Source: Gammaproteobacteria bacterium (GTDB lineage Bacteria > Pseudomonadota > Gammaproteobacteria > Pseudomonadales > IMCC2047). From it: a stretch of DNA of 64,000 bases. A program made the position numbers and the translations under genes. Under the pieces are notes generated by a model. It made no database searches. It had not been told where the DNA came from and saw nothing but the letters and a program-made list of their open reading frames with translations. This document shows, one piece after another, positions 53,446 to 63,385 of this stretch (position 1 is the first letter of the stretch; every line of letters starts with the position of its first letter). The stretch lies in contig JAJFKB010000010.1 in assembly GCA_021773395.1 (NCBI GenBank), positions 124,001-188,000 of the forward strand, given 5' to 3'.

Positions 53446-54237
53446 TTACTCACCAATAAACTCGGGTTTGCGTTTCTCGAAAAACGCGGAAACGCCTTCT
53501 CGATAATCCGCAGTCTGACCCAGCATCCGCATTGCTTCCTTTTCCAACTCCAGTTGCTGGTGCAATGGATTTGAGTAGGACGCATTGAGCAACTTCTTGA
53601 TAGTTCCCAGACCTTTTGTGGGTTGCGTCGCCAGATGCTTTGCCAATGTAAGGGTTTCTTCCATCAAGGACTCATCATCCACACACTGCCAAATCATGCC
53701 CCAGGACTCTGCTTTCTCAGCACTCAGCTTATCGCCCAGCAAAGCCAACCCTTTGGCTCTGGGAAGGCCTAATGTACGGGGTAAATTCCAGGTGCCGCCT
53801 GAGTCCGGTATCACACCAATTTTACAAAAAGCCTGAATAAAACTGGCTGATCTGGCAGCCAGCACGATATCACAGGCTAATGCTATGCTGGAGCCAGCGC
53901 CCGCCGCAACACCATTGACTGCGCAGATAACGGGTTTTTCCAGGGTCATAATCGAGCGTATCAACGGGTTATAATTCCGCTCGACTGATTCTCCCAGATC
54001 CGGTGCTTCTTCAGTCGCTGCAACCGAGCGATCATTGAGATCCTGTCCGGCACAAAAACCTTTACCCGCCCCTGTGATAACCAGACAACGCACCGCTTTA
54101 TTAGTGCGCACATCTTTCATCGCCTGCCGGACCTCCTCATGCATCTGCGTGTTGAAGCTATTCAGCGTTTTCGGGCGATTTAGCATTAGTAAAGCAACGC
54201 CGGCCTCTACACCATACTCGATGGTTTCAAAATTCAT
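53446..54237 (-). CDS. paaG: Ring-1,2-epoxyphenylacetyl-CoA isomerase PaaG
   Basis: The 263-residue crotonase-fold enzyme isomerises the epoxide to oxepin-CoA. It has GFCAGQDLNDR (~58-68), the oxyanion segment NGVAAGAGSSIALACDIV (~106-123) and the catalytic Asp in IPDSGGTWNLPR. Start ATG 54237 matches the family; the 8-codon longer start is less likely. Confidence 0.94.
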   Translation of the reverse strand: MNFETIEYGVEAGVALLMLNRPKTLNSFNTQMHEEVRQAMKDVRTNKAVRCLVITGAGKGFCAGQDLNDRSVAATEEAPDLGESVERNYNPLIRSIMTLEKPVICAVNGVAAGAGSSIALACDIVLAARSASFIQAFCKIGVIPDSGGTWNLPRTLGLPRAKGLALLGDKLSAEKAESWGMIWQCVDDESLMEETLTLAKHLATQPTKGLGTIKKLLNASYSNPLHQQLELEKEAMRMLGQTADYREGVSAFFEKRKPEFIGE

Positions 54238-54323
54238 AGGGGAACTACCTCTGTCTTTCACTCAATATCGTATAAAGTGTGGCCAGTAAAAATCCGACCA
54301 CAACCACTCTGAAGCTCTAGCGA

Positions 54324-56372
54324 CTAATCCTGCTCGCGACGCTCCACTAACGTAAGGATATCGTACAGTGCGACGACTTCTTTTTCCTGATTCATTACCT
54401 GTACTGCCCAAACCACAACGCCGGTAGCGCGATCCTCATCAGGCCGCTTGTCCTTCTTGATCTTCTGCTTGACGGTAATCTGCACTTGTATAGTATCTCC
54501 GATGCCAACCGGCTCGATAAAGCGCAGGTTATCCAGACCATAATTCGCTAATACTGGACCCGGAGAAGGTTCTACAAACATCCCAGCGGCAGCCGAAATC
54601 ACGAAATATCCATGCGCTACACGTTTACCAAAGAGCGAGTCCTTAGCCGCCAGCTCATCAAAATGTGCATAAAAATGGTCTCCAGAAACACCACCAAAAT
54701 TCACAATATCCGCTTCGGTTACGGTGCGACGATGGGTGGTCAGCGATTCACCTATCTGCAGATCATCAAAATACTTTTTGAAAGGGTGTATATTATCAGA
54801 GATTGTCTTCGCGCCCTGCGTATACTCCTTGGTTATCGCCGTTAAAATGGTCGGCGAACTTTGTAGCGCAGTGCGCTGCATATAGTGTTTGACCGCACGA
54901 GCGCCACCTAATTCCTCACCACCTCCAGCTCTACCAGGCCCACCATGCACCAGCATTGGCAGCGGCGAGCCGTGCCCCGTAGATTCCTTCGCACAATCGC
55001 GATTATTGATCAGCATTCGCCCGTGATAAGCCGCTGTTCCCAGAATGATTTTTGCCGCCTCATCACCGTCGTAAGTAAACAGTGAGCCGGCCAGACTACC
55101 TTTACCAAGCCTCGCCAATGCCATTGCCTCATCCAGGTTGTCATAGGTCATCATAGTGCTGACCGGACCAAAGGCCTCAACCGCATGCGGCTCTTCGACC
55201 TCAAAAGGATTGGGACAGTGCAGCAGTGTAGGCTGACAAAAAGCACCTTTGCTCGCATCACCGCCAACCACTTCAAAATCTCTACTGCCACCAAAAACCA
55301 CTTCACTGGTCCGCTTCAGCTGCTCGATATTGCCCCAAACATCTTCCCGTTGAGAGAGACCCACAAGCGCACCCATCTTGACACCCTCCACAGCAGGGTC
55401 TCCAATAGTAACCTTGGCCAGCCTGCTGCTGAGTGCTTCAGAAACATCTTTTAGTCGAGCTTGCGGAATGATTACACGCCTGATCGCAGTACACTTTTGT
55501 CCGGATTTGACGGTCATTTCCCGCACTACTTCCTTGATAAAGAGATCAAATTCGGGATCTTCGACCGCAACTGATTCACCCAGAATCGCACAGTTAAGGG
55601 AATCGGCTTCCATATTGAAGGGAATCGAGTTTTCCACAATATTGGGGTGCACCCGCAATTTTCGTCCAGTCGAAGCTGAACCAGTAAAGGTTACCACATC
55701 CTGCTCAGTCAGATGAGCCAGCAGATCGCCCACGCCGCCGCAAATCAGCTGTATGCTACCTTCCGGAAAAATTCCCGAATCAATGATCTCTTTGACCATG
55801 GCCTCAGTCAGGTAGGCCGATGCCGTCGCCGGTTTCACCAGCACTGGAACCCCTGCAAGCAAACTAGGTGCGATTTTCTCCAGCATTCCCCAACAAGGAA
55901 AGTTAAAGGCGTTGATGTGCACTGAAATACCGGGTTTCGGCACCAGAATATGCCGCCCGACAAAGGTCCCTTTAGCCGACAACGCTTCTACAGGACCTTC
56001 CACAATAAATTTTTCGTTACCGAACTCACGTCGCGCCATACTCGAATAGGCAAACAGCGTTCCTGTACCACCTTCAATATCGACCCAACTATCAACGGTG
56101 GTCGCACCCGTCCAACTGGAGATTTTATAAAGTTCATCTTTTTTGCCTAGCAAATGCTTGGCAAGATTCTTCAACAAGTTGGCGCGCTCATGGATGGTTA
56201 AATCACGCAGAGCAGGCCCGCCGACTTCACGGCCATAGCGCAACACTTCCGCGAAGTCCATACCACTACTATCAACTCTACTGACCAGCTCACCGGTAAT
56301 TGCGTTAAACACCTCCGCCCCTGCGGACTGCCCCTCAAACCAGGCACCACATACATAACTTTTTGTTTTCAT
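54324..56372 (-). CDS. paaZ: Bifunctional oxepin-CoA hydrolase/aldehyde dehydrogenase PaaZ
   Basis: The 682-residue enzyme opens oxepin-CoA and oxidises the aldehyde. The N-terminal ALDH domain has the catalytic Cys in [12 protein letters not shown] (~287-298) and Glu in NMEADSLN; the C-terminal MaoC hydratase domain has [11 protein letters not shown] and VAHGYF. It is the first gene of the catabolic operon, divergent from paaK across a 506-base region. Confidence 0.96.
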   Translation of the reverse strand: MKTKSYVCGAWFEGQSAGAEVFNAITGELVSRVDSSGMDFAEVLRYGREVGGPALRDLTIHERANLLKNLAKHLLGKKDELYKISSWTGATTVDSWVDIEGGTGTLFAYSSMARREFGNEKFIVEGPVEALSAKGTFVGRHILVPKPGISVHINAFNFPCWGMLEKIAPSLLAGVPVLVKPATASAYLTEAMVKEIIDSGIFPEGSIQLICGGVGDLLAHLTEQDVVTFTGSASTGRKLRVHPNIVENSIPFNMEADSLNCAILGESVAVEDPEFDLFIKEVVREMTVKSGQKCTAIRRVIIPQARLKDVSEALSSRLAKVTIGDPAVEGVKMGALVGLSQREDVWGNIEQLKRTSEVVFGGSRDFEVVGGDASKGAFCQPTLLHCPNPFEVEEPHAVEAFGPVSTMMTYDNLDEAMALARLGKGSLAGSLFTYDGDEAAKIILGTAAYHGRMLINNRDCAKESTGHGSPLPMLVHGGPGRAGGGEELGGARAVKHYMQRTALQSSPTILTAITKEYTQGAKTISDNIHPFKKYFDDLQIGESLTTHRRTVTEADIVNFGGVSGDHFYAHFDELAAKDSLFGKRVAHGYFVISAAAGMFVEPSPGPVLANYGLDNLRFIEPVGIGDTIQVQITVKQKIKKDKRPDEDRATGVVVWAVQVMNQEKEVVALYDILTLVERREQD

Positions 56373-56424
56373 CTAAACATCTCCAGGAATCACTTTTGAA
56401 AGGCTAAATCGCTTTAATCATGAA

Positions 56425-56473
56425 AAATATGATACAAAAAAATTGATATAAGTCAATTGAATGTATTATATTT
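56425..56473. promoter_or_regulatory. Nested palindrome upstream of paaZ, candidate PaaX operator
   Basis: An inner repeat AATTGA / TCAATT (56441-56446, 56453-56458) is nested in an outer, one-mismatch repeat AAATATGATAC / GTATTATATTT (56425-56435, 56463-56473), with nearly the same centre. It lies 53 bases upstream of the paaZ start. PaaX is the obvious regulator, but I do not see the E. coli PaaX box word for word. The rest of the gap, 56474-56878, has no gene or other clear structure. Confidence 0.55.
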
Positions 56474-56878
56474 GTTGAAAATTAGTTTCCAGTTTACTTA
56501 CAAATGATAAAATATGCGCCGCTTGTTGAGCCCCTCAGCCCACGGTCAGAATAACAATAATAAACGGACTGAGAGAGATCAGAGTCCAGCATCACTCACT
56601 CACAACCTTTTAAATAGCGATGCGTGCTAAACTGATTTTTTAGCGAAACAAGTAGGTTGGCGAATGCGTTTGCAGCCAAACTATTGAATCGGAGGAGTTT
56701 GCGCACAAGAGGCACCCTGGCTTATTTATTTAAGCCTGCTTAAAAGCTACAGGCACCACTTTGGCTTCGGTGACTAAGGAATTGCGCAATATCTGCTAGC
56801 AGCCAGTTGTTTTGGCGCCCTCCTACCGACAAGCCGAATTTAACATAAATCAATAACCCATCATGGTAGAGAATTGAC

Positions 56879-58162
56879 ATGGCATTAGAAGCAATCGAAA
56901 CCGCAAGTGTAGATGAACTCCGTAACTTACAGTTGGAGCGCCTCAGAAAATCCCTTATCCACTCCTACGATAACTGCCCTGTCTACAGGAAAAAATTTGA
57001 TGAGCATGGCGTGCATCCAGACGATCTAAAGTCTCTGGAAGATTTGGCAAAATTTCCATTTACTACGAAGCAGGATTTACGAGACAACTACCCTTTTGGC
57101 ATGTTTGCCGTACCAATGGAGCAGGTGGTTCGCATCCACGCGTCCAGCGGAACTACCGGGAAACCGACTGTAGTAGGTTACAGTAAGAATGATATCGACA
57201 TCTGGGCGCAAGTAGTTGCACGCTCAATCTATGCGGCCGGCGGAAGGGCCACCGATAAGGTTCACGTAGCATATGGTTACGGCCTGTTTACCGGCGGGCT
57301 CGGTGCGCACTATGGTGCCGAGCGTCTTGGTTGCGCCGTGATACCCATGTCGGGTGGCCAGACGGAAAAGCAGGTTCAGTTGATTCGTGATTTTGACCCC
57401 GATATCATTATGGTCACACCCTCTTATATGCTAAACATCGCCGATGAAATCGATCGCCAGGGAGTAGATCCTCACAAGCTGTCACTGCGCGTAGGCATTT
57501 TCGGCGCAGAACCCTGGACCGGCTCTATGCGCAAAGAACTCGAAGCGCGAATGGGTATTGACGCGGTTGATATCTACGGTCTGTCTGAAGTAATGGGGCC
57601 AGGGGTTGCCTCTGAATGTCTGGAAAGCAAGGATGGTCCAACCATTTGGGAGGATCACTTTTATCCCGAAATCATCGACCCGGTTACCGGGGAAGTACTT
57701 CCAGATGGCGAAGAGGGTGAGCTAGTATTCACCAGCCTGACCAAAGAAGCTATGCCCGTCATTCGTTATCGCACACGCGATTTGACCCGACTGCTACCCG
57801 GTACCGCAAGAACCATGCGTCGCATGGATAAAATAACCGGTCGCAGCGACGATATGCTGATTATCAGGGGTGTTAACGTATTCCCCACACAGATAGAAGA
57901 ACAGGTACTGTCGGTTGAAGAGCTATCTCCTCACTATCTGATTGAGGTAAGCAGAGAAGGCAATATGGATAACGTACAGATTTCGGTTGAATTAAGTGGT
58001 AACGGTCACGCTGCCACAGACACCACCGAAGTTGCAAAAACTCTGCAACATAAAATCAAATCCTTTATCGGTATATCTGCTCGCATCGATGTAAAAGCCT
58101 CAGGATCATTGCCAAGATCCGAAGGGAAAGCACAGCGGGTAATTGACAACAGAAAAGGTTAA
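56879..58162 (+). CDS. paaK: Phenylacetate-CoA ligase
   Basis: The 427-residue adenylate-forming enzyme activates phenylacetate to phenylacetyl-CoA, the first step and the inducer-forming step. It has HASSGTTGKPTVVGY (~85-99), the acyl-site YGLSEVMGPG (~232-241) and RTRDLTRLL with the C-terminal KITGRSDDMLIIRG. It is the only paa gene on the plus strand. Confidence 0.96.
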   Translation: MALEAIETASVDELRNLQLERLRKSLIHSYDNCPVYRKKFDEHGVHPDDLKSLEDLAKFPFTTKQDLRDNYPFGMFAVPMEQVVRIHASSGTTGKPTVVGYSKNDIDIWAQVVARSIYAAGGRATDKVHVAYGYGLFTGGLGAHYGAERLGCAVIPMSGGQTEKQVQLIRDFDPDIIMVTPSYMLNIADEIDRQGVDPHKLSLRVGIFGAEPWTGSMRKELEARMGIDAVDIYGLSEVMGPGVASECLESKDGPTIWEDHFYPEIIDPVTGEVLPDGEEGELVFTSLTKEAMPVIRYRTRDLTRLLPGTARTMRRMDKITGRSDDMLIIRGVNVFPTQIEEQVLSVEELSPHYLIEVSREGNMDNVQISVELSGNGHAATDTTEVAKTLQHKIKSFIGISARIDVKASGSLPRSEGKAQRVIDNRKG

Positions 58163-58175
58163 TCTCTGGTTAAAA

Positions 58176-58205
58176 CCAGGCGGGCGGCAAGAACCGCGCG
58201 CCTGG
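58176..58205 (+). terminator. Hairpin after paaK, weak terminator
   Basis: CCAGGCG (58176-58182) pairs with CGCCTGG (58199-58205), with a further CGG/CCG inside. No T run follows, so it may only stabilise the transcript end. Confidence 0.4.
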
Positions 58206-58294
58206 CTCTAGTCCAAATTGCTATCCAATCCATTGTTCCCCCAGAGCGTACATCAAGTGCCGCACCCACCAGTAGGACTAGTCTTCCAACTGTC

Positions 58295-59269
58295 TCAGGG
58301 TTGAATCACTAACTCAATCCGACCATCTACCGACTTGGTTGCAGCTAAAGGAGCCAAAGGCCCTACACCCTGAGGACTTAACCGTTCAGCCGCAATTCCA
58401 TTGTTCATCAATGCCTGCTTTACGCTATTCGCTCGCTTCAATGAACGTGTCTTGAGCATCTCAACATCCAAAGAAGCACTGAGGTGGCCGACCACCCAAA
58501 ATCGCAATCGAACACTTTTTTGCAGCGCCTCGACCACAACTGCAAGATTCGCCATTGATTCCTCTAGCAATTCATCCTCTTCATCAAACTTAAGGCCGGG
58601 TATCACAAACCGCCCCTTGTCACGCCACACCGTCAAAAGCGTCGAGGGATTGGGCGCTAGCCCTTGGGCAGCTTGCTGATCGATTTCAAGTAGCTCTACG
58701 TGCACATACACACGCTTATTGCCACGCTTGATGCTGTACAACACCAGCAGCAGATCCTGACCATCTCTATTCAGCTGCTTAACCGCGTAGTGCTGATCAC
58801 TCTCCGGGCCGTAAAGCTGCGATATACCAAAAATCTGGTTGGCCCAGTGACTGCTGCTGCCGCATTCCCTGCCATGACATTCAAATAGTAAGGTTGCATT
58901 AGGTGTGGCGGAAGAAAAATGTCGGAAGGCCACCTCCGGATCATGACCATCCGGAATATGATAGGTAATGCGCGTCAATCGTCCTTTGAGTCGCTTCGAG
59001 TACTCCGGCAACAGCACCCGATTGATTTTCTTCAGATTCCCCAAAGCAAGCAGATAATCCACCTGCTCTTCGACCTGATAACGATCAATTTTTGAGTCAG
59101 GATATCTTTGAATACCCGCATAATCCTTTGCGCCACTGACATCCTCACCGGCACTAAAAGCAAATAGAAGAGACGGGGAAAATAGCGCTATTAAAAGCAC
59201 CAAACGAATAAATTTGATCAACATGAGAGGTAGAGGTCTATCTGCGATGAACGTAGCTGGTTTATACAT
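58295..59269 (-). CDS. DUF4892 protein with OmpA-like C-terminus
   Basis: The 324-residue exported protein has a signal anchor/peptide (~16-38), a DUF4892 domain (~45-210; YPDSKIDRYQVEEQVDYLLA) and an OmpA-like segment (~225-324) with VVGHLSASLDVEMLKTRSLKRA, that resembles the peptidoglycan-binding GH(T/S)D..G motif, here altered. It may sit in the periplasm against the cell wall. Start ATG 59269 has AAAGG upstream; ATG 59224 would give a shorter n-region. Confidence 0.82.
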   Translation of the reverse strand: MYKPATFIADRPLPLMLIKFIRLVLLIALFSPSLLFAFSAGEDVSGAKDYAGIQRYPDSKIDRYQVEEQVDYLLALGNLKKINRVLLPEYSKRLKGRLTRITYHIPDGHDPEVAFRHFSSATPNATLLFECHGRECGSSSHWANQIFGISQLYGPESDQHYAVKQLNRDGQDLLLVLYSIKRGNKRVYVHVELLEIDQQAAQGLAPNPSTLLTVWRDKGRFVIPGLKFDEEDELLEESMANLAVVVEALQKSVRLRFWVVGHLSASLDVEMLKTRSLKRANSVKQALMNNGIAAERLSPQGVGPLAPLAATKSVDGRIELVIQP

Positions 59270-59336
59270 AGCCCCTTTCTATCACATTTTTCGCCTACAC
59301 CAAAGGCAAAGATCAAAATCGATTTTTGGTAAAGCC

Positions 59337-59789
59337 TTAACTCATGCGCTGAGCAAAATCCCAGGAAGTGATCCACTGCGGCTCAATTTGAATGGCAAAC
59401 TCATGATCGATACGGCTCAAAAGCCAAGTGGCTAGAGATTGATTGCTATCACCCAAAAACCGATCAATCAGCTTGGGCAACACATCGGCCGCCTCTTCTC
59501 TGAGCAATTTAGCAACGCCTTGGCCACGCACACCACGATAGGGCATCTCATTCGGCGCAATTTCAAAGGCGCATTTAGGATTTTGCGTCAACAGCTTACT
59601 GACCTTGGCCGTCTCATGGGTGGCACCCCAAATACAGCCATCCTGATAGAAATACCAAAGGGAACAGACCAGAGGAAAGCCACTATCTTCAATACAGGCA
59701 AGACGCATTGGAATTTTTGATGCCTCAAGATAGGACTCAATTTCAGCTTGTGTCCAGGCGCTGCTGGAGCAGAGCGGTAAATTTATCAT
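59337..59789 (-). CDS. Pyridoxamine 5'-phosphate oxidase-like FMN split-barrel protein
   Basis: The 150-residue protein has the split-barrel shape: GFPLVCSLWYFYQDGCIWGA (~38-57) and CAFEIAPNEMPYRGVRGQG (~90-108). Such proteins bind FMN, F420 or haem. The substrate is unknown. It has no partner gene. Confidence 0.72.
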   Translation of the reverse strand: MINLPLCSSSAWTQAEIESYLEASKIPMRLACIEDSGFPLVCSLWYFYQDGCIWGATHETAKVSKLLTQNPKCAFEIAPNEMPYRGVRGQGVAKLLREEAADVLPKLIDRFLGDSNQSLATWLLSRIDHEFAIQIEPQWITSWDFAQRMS

Positions 59790-59832
59790 ACTAGGCCCTC
59801 ACTATTGAGTGAGTTACAAGGATATCCAACTC

Positions 59833-61483
59833 CTATGGGGGAGTACACATTTTAATCCCCTCATCGACCCAGCCTTCGGCAATAAGCGGTTGCAATAGTG
59901 CTCGATCCGTGACAAACCGGTGATTGCTGTCTATGCCCTTGGAAAAACCGTTGTTGTAGGCCCGGTAAACTGGCACCAAGCCCTCTCTGCATGTGCCATC
60001 CGCGCCTGGCTCAAAGGCGGTAAATACGCTGTAGTATTCAAGATTCCAGCGCGGCTTATCAGGACTGACCTCTTCGCTTCTTTTTACTAAAAAGGCACAC
60101 TCTTCCTTTGAAATCGTAAAAAAGTGACTATTAGGACCAGGAGACATTGAACCGTAAAAACGGCAGGCCCCTGGAGGCGCCAAACTAGTCGATTGTAGCC
60201 GCCAGGCGAAAGGTATGCCCTGTTCGCTGCCACCCCTTGCCTGCTTTGCCAGCTTCGATGGCAGCCACTTCATCTCGATCCTGTGTCATAAAATAGTGAT
60301 CCAGGTTGGTATTGTAAAACTCGGCAACCTCTATTTTGTACTGGTCATCCGGAATCGGTTTTTCTTGTGCTACTCCAGCACAATCCACCGCTTGGCATGT
60401 GAAATAGCCCAACTCACTGGTTGCGATCAACATGCCATGACCGTAGACCACCGTGTGGGGAATTTGCGTCAGCCCATTACTCATGGGTTCCCAGGTTAGC
60501 CCTTCATCCTGACTTACTAACACACCCGTTTCCGTGCCAACAATCAGCACCCGCCGCAAGGGTGGATTTCTCGGCACAAAAACCAGGGTGCTTATTTTTT
60601 CTTTTAACGTCGTGGCACTCCAGGAGAGGCCTTCATTACGGCTAACATAAAGACCCTGATCGGTGAGCGCGTAGGAAGTTAGCGTATCTTCAGGATCATG
60701 CACAATCCGATGCGCATTGTCCGGAAAACTGCCATCATCAACTCTCTGCCAGCTTTCACCACCATCCATCGATTCTACCAACCAAATCACTTTCCTATCA
60801 GGGTCCTGTATAAGAACAGGCAAATCATTAAGCCAACCCAATAGAATCAGCCAAAAACCATTTTTTTGTGGGTTAGCTGAAAGGATGTTCCCACGCACAG
60901 AATATGACAATGCTGCACTAAACCCAAAATCCTCATCAATCTCTTCCCAGGTCAACCCATCATCCATACTTCTAACCGTTACCGTGCCATGTATCCAACT
61001 CGTCCACATATACAGCAGTACGTCACCCACTCTTTCCGGCGCAGCTAAAAAAAAGGTTCCGTTGTTTGGAAACTCGCTGTATTGATAGACATACTCTGCC
61101 TCTTGACCGGTTCCCGGATAATCTCTTCTAAGCGAATAGGCGCCCAAAGCAGTCACTACGGCCCCATCCTGTGTTAAAACGGATCGATTCGCGTTGATAA
61201 AAGCTGCTCCATTAGTGTCATAATCTGGATACACTTCTGGCGGTTCGTCCATAGCCTTTACGCGAAACACTGTAAATTCGTCATTTTCCTGTAACGAAGT
61301 ATGAAACCAAACACCTGTATTATCGACAAAAGGCTCCCGCCCACTAAAGCTGTTACTATAGCCAGTTTTAACGCAAGACTCCTCAGCCAAACACAGCGGC
61401 TGCCATTGCCCGGCATAGGCTCCGTTATAGACTGACAACAGGTACAAAAAAAATAGAACCGCCCTCTTCCATTCTGATTTCAT
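59833..61483 (-). pseudogene. Frameshifted Asp-box/DUF5648 secreted protein (copy 2)
   Basis: It is the tandem paralogue of the intact gene at 61589-63241. From ATG 61483 it has a signal peptide (~1-25) and Asp-box repeats of a beta-propeller, for instance SMDDGLTWEEI and SQDEGLTWEPM. Near 60208-60209, within the DUF5648 region (after KGWQRTGHTF), a 2-base deletion relative to the paralogue shifts the frame, giving a stop eight codons later. The remaining DUF5648 part (CRFYG through GWVDEGIKMC) is intact in another frame to 59833. The ribosome site AAAGGAG at the start is the same as in the paralogue, indicating duplication of the whole gene with its leader. Confidence 0.85.
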
Positions 61484-61588
61484 GACAACTCCTTTCTTTA
61501 ACATTTGCCAGACCATAGCGCTTCATACCGATCAATAACTCAATAAAGCTGCTGGGCTAATCCACTTCTTTTTTTCAATATAAGACTG

Positions 61589-63241
61589 CTAAGGCGGTGT
61601 ACATAATTTTATCCCCTCATCAACCCAGCCTTCGACAATCAACGGTTGCAGCAGTGTTCGATCCGCGACAAATCGGTGGTTGCTGTCTATTCCTTTGGAA
61701 AAACCGTTGTTGTAGGCCCTGTAAATCGGTACCAGTCCCGATTTACATGTTCCATCCGCCTCTGGTTCAAACGCGGTAAAAAAGTTCTCGTATTCAAGGT
61801 TCCAGCGCGGTTTATCGAGTGCAACCTCTCTACTCCGTTTTACCAGAAATGCGCACTCTTCCTTTGAAATGGTGTAAAAGTGGCTATTGGGTCCGGGCGA
61901 TCGTGAGCCATAAAAACGACAGGTTCCCGGTGGATCGAGAGCATTACGCTGTGGCATCCACGCGTTAAAGTTGTACCCTGTCTGCTGCCACCCCTTACCG
62001 GCCCTGCCAGCCTCAATGGCCGCCACTTCATCTTCATCCGATGTAATAAAAAAGTGATCCAGATTGGTATTATAAAACTCAGTAACCGTTACGATATATT
62101 GATCATCCGGAATTGGTATTTCCCGCGCCACGCCGGCACAATCCACCGCCTGGCAGGTGAAGTAACCCAATTCGCTGGTTGCGATCAACATGCCATGCCC
62201 ATAGACCACCGTGTGGGGAATTTGGGTCAGTCCATTACTCATTGTCTCCCAGGACAACCCTTCATCCTGACTGACTAACACACCCGTTTCCGTGCCAACA
62301 ATCAGCACCCGCCGCAGGGGTGGATTTCTTAGCACAAAAACCAGGGTGCTAATTTTTTCCTTTAATGACGTGGCACTCCAGGAGACACCTTCATTGTGGC
62401 TCACATAAAGACCTTGTTCGGTGAGCACATAGGAGGTCTGCGCATCTTCGGGATCATGGACAATTCGAAACGCATTATCCGGAAAACTGCCATCATCGAC
62501 TCTCTGCCAGGTTTCTCCGCCATCTTTCGATTCGACCAACCGTACAACTTCACTGTAAACTTTCTGCGCAGCAGAGGAAACATCCTCAATCTTACCCACC
62601 TGAATCAACCAAAAACCATTTTTTTGTGGGTTGGTGGAAAGGATTTTTCCCCTCCGAGAAGAATACAGCTCCGAGGTCAGCCCAAAATCCGTCTCAATTT
62701 CTTCCCAGGTAAACCCGTCATCGATACTTCTAACCGCTATCATACCGTGAACCCGATGCGCCCATATATACAGCAGCACGTCATCAGCTCTTTGCGGTGC
62801 AGCTAAGACAGAGGTTCCATAGCCCGCTTCATCAATGTAATGATATACGTACTCTGTATCCGGATCAGATCCCGGGTAAACTCTTTTAAGTCTATTTCCA
62901 CCCCAGGCGGTCACAACCGCCCCATCCTCCGTTAAAACCGAAGAATTCGCGTTGATGAACCCAACATCTCTAACTTCATAATTTGAATACACCTCCGGCG
63001 GCTCATCCAGTGCTGTCAGACGAAACACTTTAAATGTTCTATCTTCCTGTAACTCAGTATGAAACCAGATACCTTGCGTATCAACGAAGGGTTCCCAACC
63101 TCTAAAAGAGTTGGTGCCAAGATTCAGGCAGGATTCTTGAGCAAGACACAGCGGCTGCCACTGCCCCGCCGCCGACGCATTGCTGCATGCCCAGCAAAAA
63201 ATGAAAGAGACCAGAAGTGAACAAGTCCATTTCATATTCAT
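61589..63241 (-). CDS. Secreted Asp-box beta-propeller protein with DUF5648 C-terminus (copy 1)
   Basis: The 550-residue protein has a signal peptide (~1-25) and a beta-propeller with Asp-box turns (SIDDGFTWEEI, SKDGGETWQRV, SHNEGVSWSAT, SQDEGLSWETM), followed by a C-terminal DUF5648 domain (~380-550) with FYNTNLDHFF, CRFYGSRSPGPNSHFYT and GWVDEGIKLC. DUF5648 is found on extracellular proteins and may bind glycans or surfaces. ATG 63241 is preferred, with AAAGGAG upstream. It is the intact copy of a tandem pair. Confidence 0.82.
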   Translation of the reverse strand: MNMKWTCSLLVSFIFCWACSNASAAGQWQPLCLAQESCLNLGTNSFRGWEPFVDTQGIWFHTELQEDRTFKVFRLTALDEPPEVYSNYEVRDVGFINANSSVLTEDGAVVTAWGGNRLKRVYPGSDPDTEYVYHYIDEAGYGTSVLAAPQRADDVLLYIWAHRVHGMIAVRSIDDGFTWEEIETDFGLTSELYSSRRGKILSTNPQKNGFWLIQVGKIEDVSSAAQKVYSEVVRLVESKDGGETWQRVDDGSFPDNAFRIVHDPEDAQTSYVLTEQGLYVSHNEGVSWSATSLKEKISTLVFVLRNPPLRRVLIVGTETGVLVSQDEGLSWETMSNGLTQIPHTVVYGHGMLIATSELGYFTCQAVDCAGVAREIPIPDDQYIVTVTEFYNTNLDHFFITSDEDEVAAIEAGRAGKGWQQTGYNFNAWMPQRNALDPPGTCRFYGSRSPGPNSHFYTISKEECAFLVKRSREVALDKPRWNLEYENFFTAFEPEADGTCKSGLVPIYRAYNNGFSKGIDSNHRFVADRTLLQPLIVEGWVDEGIKLCTPP

Positions 63242-63385
63242 CACAACTCCTTTTGTATCGAGGAACACCGTGGCCGCAGATAGCGGCAATCAGTTAAACA
63301 CCGCTATCATATACGCCCCTAACTGAACGATAACTGAACAGTGTGGCGTTGCCAACCAATTTCAACCTCACGTAAAGAAGAAGGG

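Noticed and set aside
53442-53585. N-terminal extension of paaI reaching into paaG
   Set aside because: The extension is the paaG 3' end read in another frame and lacks similarity to PaaI; ATG 53441 is clean.
56474-56878. A gene in the long paaZ-paaK spacer
   Set aside because: No open frame with a ribosome site or family resemblance; it appears to be regulatory or decayed sequence.
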